The position numbers were made by a program, and so were the translations under genes. 64,000 nt of DNA, taken from contig JAWHQI010000005.1 of the NCBI GenBank assembly GCA_033032865.1, forward strand, positions 5,542,001-5,606,000, written 5' to 3'. This document shows, in pieces, positions 44,271-55,689 of the stretch. Source of the stretch: Dactylorhiza incarnata. Lineage: Eukaryota; Streptophyta; Magnoliopsida; Asparagales; Orchidaceae. The first letter of the stretch is position 1. Each line of letters opens with the position of its first letter. The notes beneath the pieces are model-generated. The model was given only the letters and a program-made list of their open reading frames with translations. It was not told where the DNA came from and did no database searches.

Positions 44271-46144
44271 ACCTCTTCCACTGCAACTTCTGGACTAGCT
44301 CTTCTCCCGGGCACACTTGGAGCATCGCTCCCCCTGCTTCCAGAACCTGAAGCACCTGACCCAGAACTAGAAGCAACTGGAGCACCTGGAGAAACAGGCA
44401 ACTCCACCAGAACTTCCCTTGCAGCTTCTTCTTGTCCACCATCTACCCTGCTTCCTTGTAACTCAACAGAAGAGCTACGATGATATGACGTCAGCTCGTC
44501 AAATACCACATCCCTTGAGACCACAGCTCTCCGTGTCTCTGGATACATGCATCTCCACTCTTTCTTCCGGTCATCATAACCGACGAAGACTAGCTTCCTT
44601 GCTTTCGCATCTAGCTTCGTTCGAAGGGCATCAGGAACATGCACATAGCAGGTAGATCCGAACACTCGAAAGTGTTCAACAGAAGGCTTCTCCTTAAACA
44701 TCAGCTCATGTGGAGTCTTCATGTTGATCGGACTAAGAGGCATCTTGTTGATGATAGAAGCTGCACAAGACATACCATCTGCCCAAAAGGACTTAGCAAT
44801 ATTCTTGGCATGAAGTCAGCACTTCACGGTCTCCGTCAAGTGACGGATCTTCCGCTCAGCAACTCCATTCTGTTGTGGAGTGTGAGCACAAGAAAGCTCT
44901 CTCCGGATGTCATGCTTTCTGCAGAAGTTGAAGAACGCATTGGAAGTAAACTCCCCTCCATTGCCGGTTCTGAACTTCTTGATCTGCAGATTAAGCCGGC
45001 CCTCCACGAACTCCTTGAACTCCACAAACTTCCTGAGCGCTTCCGACTTCACCTTCAGAAAATATACCCAAGTATACCTAGTGAAATCATCAACAAAGAT
45101 CAGCATATACCTGCTACCTCCAAGACTGACATTCTCGGTTGGTCCACATAGATCACCATGGATACACTCCAATGGCACTCTACATCTGCTTTGTGACTTG
45201 TCAAATGGAAGACGATGAGATTTTCCATATTGACATCCAGCACAAACATGACCATCTCCCATGGATGAAAGACTAGGCATGCCTCTCACCAGACCTCTCG
45301 TCGTCATAGCATTCAGCTTATCCATTCTGACATACCCAAGTCTTTCATGCCAGATAGCAGCGCTATCATTTGTCCGTATCTTATCAACATAGGAACTTGT
45401 AGATAACACAAACAAGTCCTTCACCCTTCTACCGACATGAGTGACTTCAGCATCCACCGCTGACACGTTTCGAAGAAACTTCACTTCTGTTGGACCAAAC
45501 AGAACGTGATAGCCAGCATCCACAGCATTGGTCACCGAGAAGAGGTTTTTCTTCATCCCCAGAACATGATAGACACTCTTCAACGTGAGAGTACCTCTAT
45601 CATCGTTCAAAGAAACTACACCCTCCTTCTCTACTGCATGTATAGTATCATCAGTCGTAATGATAGCATCATTACCTGTATATGTCTGCAAAGAAGAAAA
45701 CTTCGACTCGTCTCCGGTGAGGTGATGACCACAACCCGAGTCCACTATCCAATCATCCTGATACTTGATTGACGTCATAGCCCGAACACACATGCTCGTC
45801 ATGAAAGCTCCATCACCCCATCTATCATCTGCATTGGAACCAGCCTCCTCCTTTCCTGCAGCATGCCCTGGCTGAAGATTGACTTTGCAGTCTCTCTTGA
45901 AATGACCAAGCTTATTGCACCTGAAACATCTTGGTCCTTTCTTCTTCTTCCCTTCAGACATAGGAGCATAACTCTTCTCTTGCTGATATGAAGTATATGG
46001 ACCATCGTTACCAGATGACTTCTTCTTGTCCCAACGCTTCTTCCCAGAAAAGAGAACCTCATCTTCTCCCCCAGAGACTGACATTCCCGCCATTTGCCTA
46101 GCCAAACTCTCTTGCGAAGCAAGTAAGTTCTCCAGCTCCAGCAA
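44264..46144 (-). pseudogene. Copia nucleocapsid, protease and integrase with lost catalytic Asp
   Basis: The frame 46144-44816 has a CCHC knuckle (CFRCNKLGHFKRDC), a protease site (DWIVDSGCGHHLTGD, D-S-G), the integrase zinc part (HERLGYVRMDKL, then CAGCQYGKSHRLPF) and the core. The first Asp is kept in HGDLCGP. The second motif reads RTGNGGEFTS where copia has RTDNGGEF, so the second DDE Asp is Gly. The Glu in QQNGVAERK remains. A stop near 44815 separates the C-terminal module (44773-44264: SIINKMPLSPINMKTPHEL, VFVGYDDRKKEWRCM). Confidence 0.92.
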
Positions 46145-46179
46145 CGGTGGCTGATTTGCTCAGCCTTGCACAGAAGTAA

Positions 46180-46684
46180 CAAAGGCCACATACTCCCTCC
46201 GCAAGCCGCGGATTATGTGCCTTTTCAGCTTAGCTTATGAGATAGGCTCATCCGGGTCCAAAGCCAAAATCTCTGCACAAAGGTTCTTCATCTTCAGGAA
46301 GAACGTTGATATGGACAGGTCTCCTTGAGTTGCTTTCGCCAACTCATTCTCCAAGAACTGTAGCCGAGCAACATTCTTCTTATTAAACAAGTCATCCAAG
46401 GCTGTCCAAATCTCAGCAGCTGATCGACATCAAACGATGTGATCAAATAATTCCGATGAGATAGCCCGCTTGAGAGTAAACTCCGCCTTAGCATTAGTTC
46501 TCCTCCAAGCTCTCACCAGATGAGCATTTTCACCAGCAGCAACCACTTCTTGAATTTCTTCTCCACCAACAATCTCCCAGAGGTCCTCACCCAAAAGATA
46601 GCTCTCCATGCAAGACTTCCACTTTTTAAAGTTAGTCTGCGTCAGGAGCTCAATACCAAGACCTCTTGTTATTCCTCCTTCCAT
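46180..46684 (-). pseudogene. Copia gag, several stops
   Basis: It begins MEGGITRGLGIELLTQTNF about 90 bp inside the 5' LTR and continues FKKWKSCMESYLLGEDLWEI, the copia gag domain start. A TGA after FDHIV (near 46430) and at least two later stops break it before the zinc-knuckle frame at 46144. The reading between them (AAEIWTALDDLFNKKN, LSISTFFLKMKNLCAEI) is typical gag. Confidence 0.85.
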
Positions 46685-46758
46685 TGTTATACCACTGATA
46701 ACTGTGCTTCCAGAAATCCAAGCAAGATAACTGCGGTTGAATCACTGCTCAAACCTCT

Positions 46759-46774
46759 GTTCCCTCTGATACCA
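46759..46774 (-). other. Primer binding site of copia element
   Basis: On - TGGTATCAGAGGGAAC directly follows the 5' LTR. TGGTATCAGAG is the standard site for initiator tRNA-Met. Confidence 0.9.
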
Positions 46775-47818
46775 TGTTAAAATTTCTGAAAAAGCGGAAA
46801 ACGGAAACCAGGTCGCAGGAACACTCTCAACCATACCAAGCACCACAAATCAGAAACAATGAAGGAACAAGAAAGAATCTTGTATCAACTATCTTTTGAA
46901 CATTGCGAGGTATACATGGCGAGACATGATTTATCAGACGCCAGATGAGAAGAAGAAAACAACAAACAAGAAGCTGGCGGTTACAAAACACAACCAGCCA
47001 AACCGCTCGGCTAACAAAGCTGACCGCGCAAACCGCCAAGTCGGCAACCCGCAACTCAACACGCGGTCTGCCCGTTATTCCAATGCTCACTCTGTTCGCC
47101 CAAGCAAGGCCGCCTGACTGCTGTCACTTGGCCGCTCCTAACCGCGAACAAGCTGCTGAAGAACAGAACAGGAAACAGTCAGGCAAAGGCAAACCACCTA
47201 ATCGCCCGAACTGATCTTTATTGAAAGCCGCCAAAGAGAAACCTTCCTTGTCGCTAACCGCGACCTCCTGCTGCTACCCGCCGCTGACTGCTACCGACTT
47301 ATCCGTCGCGGTCTCCTCTGATCAGATCAGAACCACGAGCAAACCGCACAACTGTTCACGTTATTATCTCCTTCGGTGGGGGTCCTATTTATAGGCGCGA
47401 GGAGGAGTGTGATCACCGCCCCATACGATAGGATAACCGCCCACAACAGCAGCGGGTAGAATCAACTCGCGCGGCTTGCTGAGATAACCCTGCAGAATAG
47501 TTCGCCGACTTAAGAACAAGCCGCGCGGACTACTCGCAAAACTCCAGCAATACCAGCTGACATCTGCCAGCCCGCGAGCAAATAACCGGCCAGATAAGAA
47601 GTAACCGCGGACCTAACTACCCGGTTACAACCAGAACTGACCCCAGATGGCCAACAGAGCAAGGCCACCAGCAACTGGCAGTCCGCCAGTCCAATGCGGG
47701 AAGACAACCCGCGCGGTCTCCTGAACAGACCGCCTGACCTCCGCGGTTTCCAAACCGCCCGGTCTGATGCCCAGACCGCCCAACCTCCACTTCACTCCTC
47801 ACTTCAACAAATTCAACA
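46775..47818 (-). repeat. 5' LTR of copia element
   Basis: It is homologous to 41567-42612 along its whole length. The TATAAATAGG box on - is near 47385-47394. It carries the second CATCC duplication at its right edge. Confidence 0.92.
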
Positions 47819-47823
47819 CATCC

Positions 47824-48150
47824 TGCATGAACTAGGGAGCCCCTCGATAAAGTCCATAGAGATAGCTGGACATATCTGTTGGCATGGGCAAGGTTGAAGC
47901 AACCCCGTCGGATGTTGATGCTCAACCTTATTTTAAGGGCACGTTGGGCATTGTGCAACAAACATTTGAACAGCTCTGTGCATTACCCTCCAACAGAATC
48001 CACCGCAACATTTTCTGGACCCATTTATAGGTTGGATCATGTATCTCCCATAATCACTGTCTCCGCTAGAGTCGAGTCGGAAGAGAGGCATACCCTGTTC
48101 TTGTATAAGATCAACCCATCCCACATTTCACACTATGCTTCAAGCTATTA
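47824..48150 (-). pseudogene. Old gypsy integrase, proximal part
   Basis: On - the reading GGFCWRVMHRAVQMFVAQCP matches the gypsy integrase zinc-binding end (FYWPGMKRDV, then V-C--C). Further along, STLPMPTDMS-YLYGLYRGAP matches LPIP---W-DISMDFIEGLP. Stops interrupt it. It reads on into 41566 once the copia insertion is skipped. Confidence 0.7.
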
Positions 48151-49142
48151 TATGATTCAAATTATGTATTGCATTTATGTGTCATATTAGGCTTAAAAGC
48201 CTTCGGATTTCAAGTTATCAAACTTTTATTGAATTTTCACAAATTCATCAAAAATTGTTAAAAATTGGAAAATAAAATTTCTAATGTTCATGACAGTCGT
48301 AATAAAATATGTGATATTCATTTTTGTACAAAAATATTTTTTTAAATGTTTATTTATTAGGTGTTAGGAAAATCAATGGATTTTCGGGTGATTTTGAGCG
48401 CATGCAAGAAAATGAGTTCGGACAAGTTGGAAATATTTTTAATACATGTATTCAAGTATTTTGAGGTCTCACTATCACTTGAATACAAATGATTCGACCG
48501 AAAATTCCTTGAATAAAAATCCGTAATTTTATTTTTATGAAAAAATAATTATGAAATTTAATCAAAGCCACCCACCTCAATTATGCCGAAACAAACTCGA
48601 GGGATCTTCCCAAAAGACCGAACAAAGCTCTCCAAAAATGTCAAAAAAAATTAAATACTTTCTCTCTCCAAAATTTGAGCTATGAACTTCAAAATGTTTG
48701 GCGGTTTCAGCTTTAGTATTAGATGGGTATTTATAAGGGCTTTCCAATACAACTTGAATTTCCAAAGTTGCCCTTGTAAAACGCCCCAATTGCATTTAGT
48801 GAAAAATGTCATTCCACCCACCTTCTCCCACCATTTTCCACCACCCACCACTGCCTACCACAATTCATCACCTCCACCACCTACCAGCACCCGCCCAAAC
48901 ATTGATTTTTTAATATTATTATTATTGTTATTTTTAATTAAATTTTTTTATTTAATGTAGCGCACCAAATTGTGTTACATCGAAAAATACCAGAATAAGC
49001 TACCCTAAGATTTTTCGACATTCTGGATTTAACCGTGGACCCAATGTTTTGAAATTTTGCTTCAATATGTGAGTTCTAGTGAGAGAAATTACGTCATTTC
49101 GCTGGACCTAAAATTATAAGTTGTGTTATATCCAGTTTTGGT
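48151..49142. other. Unassigned AT-rich DNA
   Basis: No gene is visible. The stretch 48560-48960 (GGTATTTATAAGGGCTTTCC, then CACCC-rich sequence) looks like an LTR promoter region, but I cannot find its boundaries. Confidence 0.3.
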
Positions 49143-49286
49143 TTAACAAAGTAATAATCTGTTATGTTGTGAAAGACGCCTTTTACTCATACATATACTT
49201 GAGTAAGAGGAGCATAAAAGCTGCGAATAACCCGCTCAGGTATTAGAGAATAACACGACTTGAAATATTTATCTATATTAATTATA
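49143..49286 (-). repeat. 3' LTR of short-LTR copia
   Basis: About 144 bp, with the terminal TG mutated to TT. Moderately diverged from 55533-55675, so the insertion is old. Confidence 0.8.
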
Positions 49287-49296
49287 ACTCTCCCCG

Positions 49297-50900
49297 TCAA
49301 GTCGAACGGAAGATATCAGTCATCTCGAGCTTATGGATGTCATCAGTAAACACATCGGATCCCAAGCTTTTGGTGAAGACATTGGTCAGTTGATCTTTGG
49401 CATGAACAAAAAGAGTGACAAGGTTTCCTTTATCCGGGTGGTCTTTGATAAAGTGTCGATCGACCTCAGCATGCTTAGTCCTGTCGTGTTGAACTGGGTT
49501 ATGAGATATACTAATAGCTGCATTGTTGTCATAGTATAGGGAAAGAGGGAAATTCTCCCGAAGTCCCAGATCTTGTGACATAGTACGCAGTCATAGACCT
49601 TCACAGAGGCCTTGGGACAATGACCGGTACTCAGGCTCTGCACTAGATCTGGCCACCACATTTTGCTTCTTGCTACGTCATGTCACCAAATTTCCACCAA
49701 CAAAAGTGTAGTACCTCGTTGTAGATTTTCCGTCGTACGGCTTTCAGCCCAATCAACATTAGTGAAGACTTCGATTTTAAAGTGGTTGTTCTTGGAGAAC
49801 ACGAGGCCACGACCAGGGGCATTCTTTATGTACCGTAGTACACGATATGCGGCCTCTTGATGTCTAGTCCTAGGAGCATGCATATATCTACTCAAGATAC
49901 CTACAACATATGTAATGTCTGGACGTGTGTGAGATAGGTATAAGAGCCTGCCAACCAATCTCTGATAGCTTGAGGCATTCGTGCGGTCACCATCACAGCC
50001 TTCATCAATCCTATGGTTCTCCTTCATAGGAGTGTTAACTGGAACACAATCGAGCATCCCAGTCTCTTTTAACAAATCCAAAACATACTTGCGTTGAGAA
50101 ATGAAGATACCTTGATTTGACCTAGTCACTTCAATGCTCAGGAAGTAATGTAATTTCCTTAAGTCCTTTACTTCGAACTTTGCATACAAAAGTGTCTTTA
50201 GATTTCCAATTTCCTGTGTCATCACCAGTGATCACAATGTCATCCACGTAGACAATAAGTACCACAATTTTCTATTCACATCTTCAAATAAACATGGTGT
50301 GATCTGACTGTCTCTATTTATAGCCAAACTTGAGCATTGCCTTGAGAAACCTGCCAAACCATGCCCCGGGAGACTGCTTCAGGTCGTATAATGACTTCCT
50401 TACGTAACAGACAAGCCTTTCTTGTCCTTTTTTCACAAAGCTAGGAGGGAATGTCATGTATACTTCTTCATCAAGCTCACCGTGGAGGAAGACATTTTTT
50501 ACATCTAGTTGATAAAGATCTCAGCCCAAGAAAGCAACACATGACAAAAGAACCCGAATGGAGTCCATCTTGGCTATCAGAGCAAAGGTCTCTGGGTAGT
50601 CCACTCCCTGAGAATGAGTGTGTCCTCAAGCCACCAGTCGAGCCTTGCAAAGCTAAACCTTACCGTCCTGGTTTTGCTTAACAGAGAAAACCCACCCGAA
50701 CCAATGACTTTCTTCTCATGAGGAAGGGGAGAGACATCGCATGTGTGATTCTTGTCCAAGGCAGACATTTCCACCATCATAGCCCATTTCCATGTAGGAA
50801 TACTCAAAGCTTCCTGCCACGTTTTTGGATAGTAATCAAGGACAATGAAAGATAAAGGCCTGATGAGTATGGGTAAGGTGATGATAAACAACATGGTTGG
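49297..50900 (-). pseudogene. Copia RT and RNase H, multiply broken
   Basis: The piece at 50894-50577 (PKTWQEALSIPTWKWAMMVE, FALDKNHT-like) is the RT entry. Near 50240-50260 - encodes YVDDIVITGD, the catalytic box. The piece at 50225-49683 has LKTLLYAKFEVKDLRKLHYF, GIFISQRKYVLDLLKETGM and LVGRLLYLSHTRPDITYVVG. The piece at 49581-49297 has the RNase H end (LYYDNNAAISISHNPVQHDR, KHAEVDRHFIKD). At least four frame breaks are present. Confidence 0.88.
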
Positions 50901-51314
50901 AAATAGAGTGTTGAGTACATATAGCTTTACCTTTCAGCAATGCAAGGGGAACATCACCAGAATCTGAGTCCAAAGCAAGCACTGGTGGTGGTGGAACAAC
51001 AACGACTTGTTTACCTGTTTGACGACAGTGGTATACAAGATGGAGATGAGAAATCAGATACGGGTGTAGAGGAAAATGAGTAGATGTAGGAGATGCAGTA
51101 GATGTGGAGACGTGGTAAATGTAGGAGATGTAGTTGGCGTTGCAAGGGTGGAAGGGATGGTATGAGTAGGAGGAATCAGAGAGAAAGGAACTGTAGTATC
51201 AGAAGTAATGTCAGAAGTAATGTAATCAATCTCCCCCTGACGAATGGAGTGAGTCGAATCCATGTAATAGGATTTCTCCTCGTGGGAAGTAGCATCCATG
51301 GTACAAAAAACACG

Positions 51315-51641
51315 TCAGGATGGAGGGTGGTAACACTTATATCCTTTTGTAGTGGCGGAATAGCCAATAAAGGCACAACGGTGAGCCCGAGGGTCAACTT
51401 TGTCACGATGAGGCTGATGTACGTGAACAAAACATACACAGCCAAAGACCCGAGGTGGTAGATGAGATATATGAACAACAGATGTGGTAGAGAGACGGGC
51501 TAGAGGTGTAGCATAGTCTAAAACCCAGGAAGGCAGACAATTGATAATATGGGCAGCGGTTAGGACAACATCACCCCAATAGGATTTAGGAAGAAGCATA
51601 GTGATGAGTAGGCAGCGGGCAACATCAAGGCTAGGAAGCAC
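51315..51641 (-). pseudogene. Copia integrase C-terminal part
   Basis: The reading LLDVARCLLITMLLPKSYWG, then VLTAAHIINCLPS and VFGCVCFVHV, CAFIGYSATTKGYKCYHP is the standard end of copia integrase. It is cut at its N-terminal side exactly where the hAT terminus lies. Confidence 0.88.
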
Positions 51642-51889
51642 TAGTATGGGTACCGGGTACGATACGTATCTGGTACGTCAAAATTTAAAAATAAGAATAC
51701 GGGTACGGCGGGATACGCTGTATTAAATATAATAAATATATATATATCACAAGTGTAATTATAAATTCTCAAAACAATAAAACATGAAGCATAAATAATC
51801 AATTGAAGTACAAATTCGCAGCTAATGCAATATAAGATGAAGTTCTTAAACAAAAAAATGCATAATCATTTCAAATTTAAGGATGTTTA

Positions 51890-53950
51890 TCACTCATTTT
51901 CTTCATCTTCCTCCGGATTGTTGGAGATCATCTTCAATTTCTGGTCATCTAAAGACAAGTTGGCAATCGTAAGCATGTCAACTCCATCAAAAGGATTTGC
52001 CCATGCATCTCCTCCAATATCCCACATTCTACTCCTTCCTTGATTGTAGATTTCGTTTCTCCTCGATAATAGACGTAGATTAGTATGCGCATAAACTAAA
52101 TCATCAGCTCTTTGTGGTTGAATTTTGTTTCTTCTCAAAGAGTGAATGAATGAGTATGTGCTACAATTTCTCTCAAAGCATGACGATGAAGAAAGCTGAC
52201 CTAAAAGCTTCAAAGCAATTTTTTGCAATTTAGGTGTTGAAGTTCCATAGTAACCACCAATCTTTGGGCAATAATGAGGCTCTACTCTCCAAACTATCTG
52301 GCTCATTAATAGATAGACCAATCCCCGTGAACTCATTGATCACTATATTCCTCTCCACCACATCAGGAAAGTATCTTCTTAAGCATTTATTCATCTCCAA
52401 AGAAATCTCCTCATCCGAATTTGGAGCAGTCATTCTCGACGATAATACCTACAAATACAAGCATATATTAAATAAATAAATCATAGTAAATATTAAATAT
52501 CAAATATGCAAAAGAAAATTACCGTGGATTAAGGGAATGAGTCATGCAATGTAGTGATGTACAACTCTTGATCCATTGATCAATAAGGACATCATAAATT
52601 GCATGATAAAGAGGGCAATGAGTTACCAAATTCGTTAACTTTTCGTGCCTATATATTTCAATCTATAAATTTTCTATCAATGAATCCCCAATGTCATACA
52701 CCAAATGAAGGTTAGGTTTGTTTGTATCACAAACTCTAAACATATCATATATGGGTCTTGTTATAATAAGAATCTTGTCCACATCATCCCAATATTGGTC
52801 ATTATAGATGATGTTTTTAACCTCTGGAGTATTCTCAACGTTATCTGCTCTATACATAGTCCATTCGGGACATCCAACCATATTTAGCAAACTCATCTTC
52901 ACAAGTTTAGACCTCTTCAACATAACTATAGTGGAATCAAACCGTGTTTTAACAACAACAAGTAACTTCAGTGAAATAAAAGAGTTATATATGTTCAACC
53001 TGTATTGATAATTCATAATGAAAGTCCTGATAGATTGAGCTTCATTAGACACTTGAGCTATCCATCCACATTGTTCTCTAAGAGTGGTACAACGATCGGT
53101 ATTATTGGTTGCGCAAATATTTTTTAATGCTAGATTTAAGGTGTGCACAACACAAGGTGTTCAGAAAATATGTAGAAATTGTGCTTACACAATTGCTCTT
53201 GCTACTTTACACACTGGTGTATTATCAGTGATAACCTGTATAACAATTTCGGCACCAACTTCATTAATAACTTCAATCATCAAATTTGCAATATAATGTC
53301 GATCCTTGTACTCTATTGATGCATCAACTGCCTTCAAAAAATAAGGTCATCCTCAAAGGCAGCCATAAAATTAATCAAAGACCTTCTTTGAGCATCTGTC
53401 CAACCATCACTAACTTAGATTCCCTTTTGGGGCCAAGTATCTTTAATTGGTTGAAACATTTTAGTGATATTGAATTTTTCTTTTTGCAAAAATGTAGTTT
53501 TAAGGGCATTATATCCGGGAGGAACAAATCCATCAAGATTGTGATTAGCGGCAAATTTATATGAACTAATATAATATAGATTTCTAGCTAGATGAAATGG
53601 GAAACCACCAGAATAGAACATCCTAGCTACTATATGGCTCCTCAACTCATCTCTAGCTTTATTTTCGAAAGTCATATCAATAGGTCCACCTTTTCTTTTC
53701 TTTTGTTCCCCCAACTAATTGAGAAGTCTGACTTGCATTAGCAAACGATAGTACCTTGGGAACCAGTTTGCATTTTTCTTCTGATGCAGAAACAACTCTT
53801 TGAAGCTCTATTAAATACTCTTGGGTCATCTTTGCGCAAACCCTAATGTCATTCCCGGATATGAGCTTTTGAACTCAACCTCACAAAAATTGCATTTTCA
53901 TTTTCTATTTTTGTCACCATCTTCTCTGCTATGAATAAGAAACACAAGCC
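51890..53950 (-). pseudogene. hAT transposase, broken
   Basis: From 5' to 3': a BED-type zinc finger start (KCNFCEVEFKSSY, near 53870-53945); a DUF659-like block (53714-53415: ARDELRSHIVARMFYSGGFP, HLARNLYY, GFVPPGYNALKT); a stop, then VSDGWTDAQRRSLINFMAAF; the catalytic region (53148-52663: HTLNLALKNICAT); and the hAT C-terminal dimerisation domain (52336-51890: STPKLQKIALKLLGQLSSSS, CFERNCSTYSFIHSLRRNKI). hAT transposases cut and paste DNA. Several stops and frameshifts show that it is inactive. Confidence 0.88.
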
Positions 53951-54164
53951 CAGAGCGAAGCATTATCGTCTTTGTTTACATCATCAGAAATAAATCTACT
54001 TGTTGCTGAGGTAGAAGTTGAACCAATGACACTAATAGGAGATTGTGATTGAGACATAATTGTTGCAATAAGAAAAATACGGGAGAAAACAAAACAAAAT
54101 AATAGTAATAAGAAAACAATAGTTGCACATTACACAAAGTGCGCAGAAATTAAAAAAAAGATGT

Positions 54165-54300
54165 ACAGATTTCTTAGAGAAATATGAAATCTGGACAGAA
54201 ATCTGAACAAAAAGCTGTCCATATTTCTTAGAGAAATGAAAAATCTGGACAGAAATCTGTCCAAATTTCAAAATCTGTCCAGATTTCTCTAAATATGTAA
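54165..54300. repeat. Subterminal inverted repeats of hAT copy 1
   Basis: CTGTCCAGATTTC and its complement GAAATCTGGACAG occur several times, with a TTTCTTAGAGAAAT palindrome between them. hAT transposases commonly bind short subterminal repeats like these. Confidence 0.55.
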
Positions 54301-54679
54301 CTTCCAATTTCTGAATCGGTAAATTAAATGCAAGTTTTCTCTAAGTTAATTCAACGCAAGATTTTTGAATTTGTAAGAAGACGAGCTTACGAGCAGGGAT
54401 GAGGAGCGGGGAGCAGTGCAAGATTTCTGAATCTAAATATCTGGATGCAAGATTTCTGAATACCTGGATAGATTTAAAAGAACATTACTGCAGTGAAGAA
54501 GATTTTCTGAATTCAGCACGAAGAAGAAGATTTTCTGAATTCAACAAGAAGAAGAAGAAGAGCATGAGATGTGTCAAAAATGCAGAAGCCAAAAAGAGGC
54601 TCGTACCTGTACCTGACTACCTGGTATGTTTCAAGTACGGATACGCGTATAACTCCGGTATACCTTAGGGGATATAGAA

Positions 54680-55068
54680 TGCAGAAGCCAAGAGATGACA
54701 AGGGCGTTTTTGGAATCCCAACGCTTGCAAGAAGGATCGTCCTTAGTTAGCTCCACAACCGTCCCATCTATGTATCTGAACATTTGATGACTGTGAATCA
54801 CATGTTGAGCAACACGAGACCATTCAAGGTACTTTGTTCCATCCAAAGGAACAGTGGTGATCTTCAATGAGCCAGTGTGACCATGAGTCCGCTGAGGGTC
54901 ACTCATCTGGAGCATCAACACACTTGACAAGGAGGCAGAAAAATCGGCCATGTAGGCACAATGAAAAAGAAACGGAGAAGACCACCATAGCTCAATATCC
55001 GAAGGAGAAACACGATGGGGAACCAAATCCTCATCGGCAAGAACTCCAGGAAGACAGCAACAGATCAA
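54680..55068 (-). pseudogene. Copia gag fragment
   Basis: The reading SLKITTVPLDGTKYLEWSRV, then DGTVVELTKDDPSCKRWDSK and NALVISWLLHSISPKVYRS is copia gag (LDGTNY-W type). It is cut on its 3' side by the hAT element. Upstream (55068-55532) is the leader and a GC-rich region without a recognised domain. Confidence 0.85.
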
Positions 55069-55532
55069 CTCCAGGAAGAAAAAGCGGAATCAGCCGAAGA
55101 AATAGCAACGACAATATCTGCAGCTTCAGGGAGCAAAAGCAACTTTTGTGCTCAGCGCGGGCGTAGAAAGAAACGACAGAAGGTGTCGTCGAACGGAAAC
55201 AAATGTTGATCGGAAGAGGTCGTCGATGTCGTCGCTGGATCGTTGGGTGGGAACGACGAAGGAACAACAGAGTTAGCAAGGAGCAATGGGAGGCATCGGC
55301 GGCAAGGCATTCGGCATCACAAGGAGAGGCGGAAGACTCCTTCAGCGAACGCATTTGCAACCGACCTGATTATTAACCACACGGGCTTGGCATGATCCTG
55401 CAAAACAGCGGGAAGGGGAAGACAAGAGGCACGAGATTAGAGGAGGCGAACGCGGACGCTGCGAGCGGTGCGGGTAGGATGCGTACGCGGTGAGAGAGCG
55501 GCACAGGATTAGGGCATCCTCTGATACCAAGT

Positions 55533-55675
55533 TGAACAAAGTAATAATTTGTTAGGTTGTGAAAGATGCCCTTTACTCATACATATATTTGAGTAAGAGG
55601 AGCATAAAAGATGTGAATAACCTGCTTGGGTATTACAAAACAAAACGACTTGAAATATTTATCTATATTTAGACA
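55533..55675 (-). repeat. 5' LTR of short-LTR copia
   Basis: It runs TGAACAAAGTAATAATTTG to TATTTAGACA. The initiator tRNA-Met primer site CTCTGATACCAAG on + directly precedes it. Confidence 0.82.
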
Positions 55676-55689
55676 AGTCTTAATATTTC

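Larger units (their letters stand above)
41567..47818 (-). mobile_element. Ty1/copia element, complete, inactive, inside a gypsy integrase
   Basis: LTRs of 1046 and 1044 bp, TG...CA bounded, share nearly all sequence. The perfect target duplication CATCC occurs at 41562-41566 and 47819-47823. Integrase precedes RT in the - reading, which defines Ty1/copia. A polypurine tract (AAGGGGGAG) and an initiator tRNA-Met primer site are in place. Several stops, one frame loss and a mutated integrase Asp make it inactive. The insertion site is coding sequence of an older gypsy element. Confidence 0.93.
51642..54670 (-). mobile_element. hAT transposon copy 1, inside copia
   Basis: The left edge starts near AGTATGGGTACCGGGTACG and the right edge ends near TTATACGCGTATC...GGTATACC on -. 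The two edges are imperfect inverted repeats rich in GTAC and GTAT words. The interior encodes a hAT transposase in pieces on -. Exact ends and the 8-bp duplication could not be fixed. A second copy of the same family lies at about 61380-63800. Confidence 0.75.
49143..55675 (-). mobile_element. Short-LTR Ty1/copia element, interrupted by hAT, internally deleted
   Basis: LTRs of about 144 bp (49143-49286 and 55533-55675) share CAAAGTAATAAT-TGTTA, CTCATACATATA-TTGAGTAAGAGG and ACTTGAAATATTTATCTAT. The primer site (TTGGTATCAGAGG on -, near 55519-55532) and polypurine tract (GACGGGGAGAG, near 49289-49299) are in place. A hAT transposon occupies 51642-54670. Between gag on its right and integrase C terminus on its left, about 1.5-2 kb of gag-protease-integrase is missing. 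No target duplication is recognised. Confidence 0.85.
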
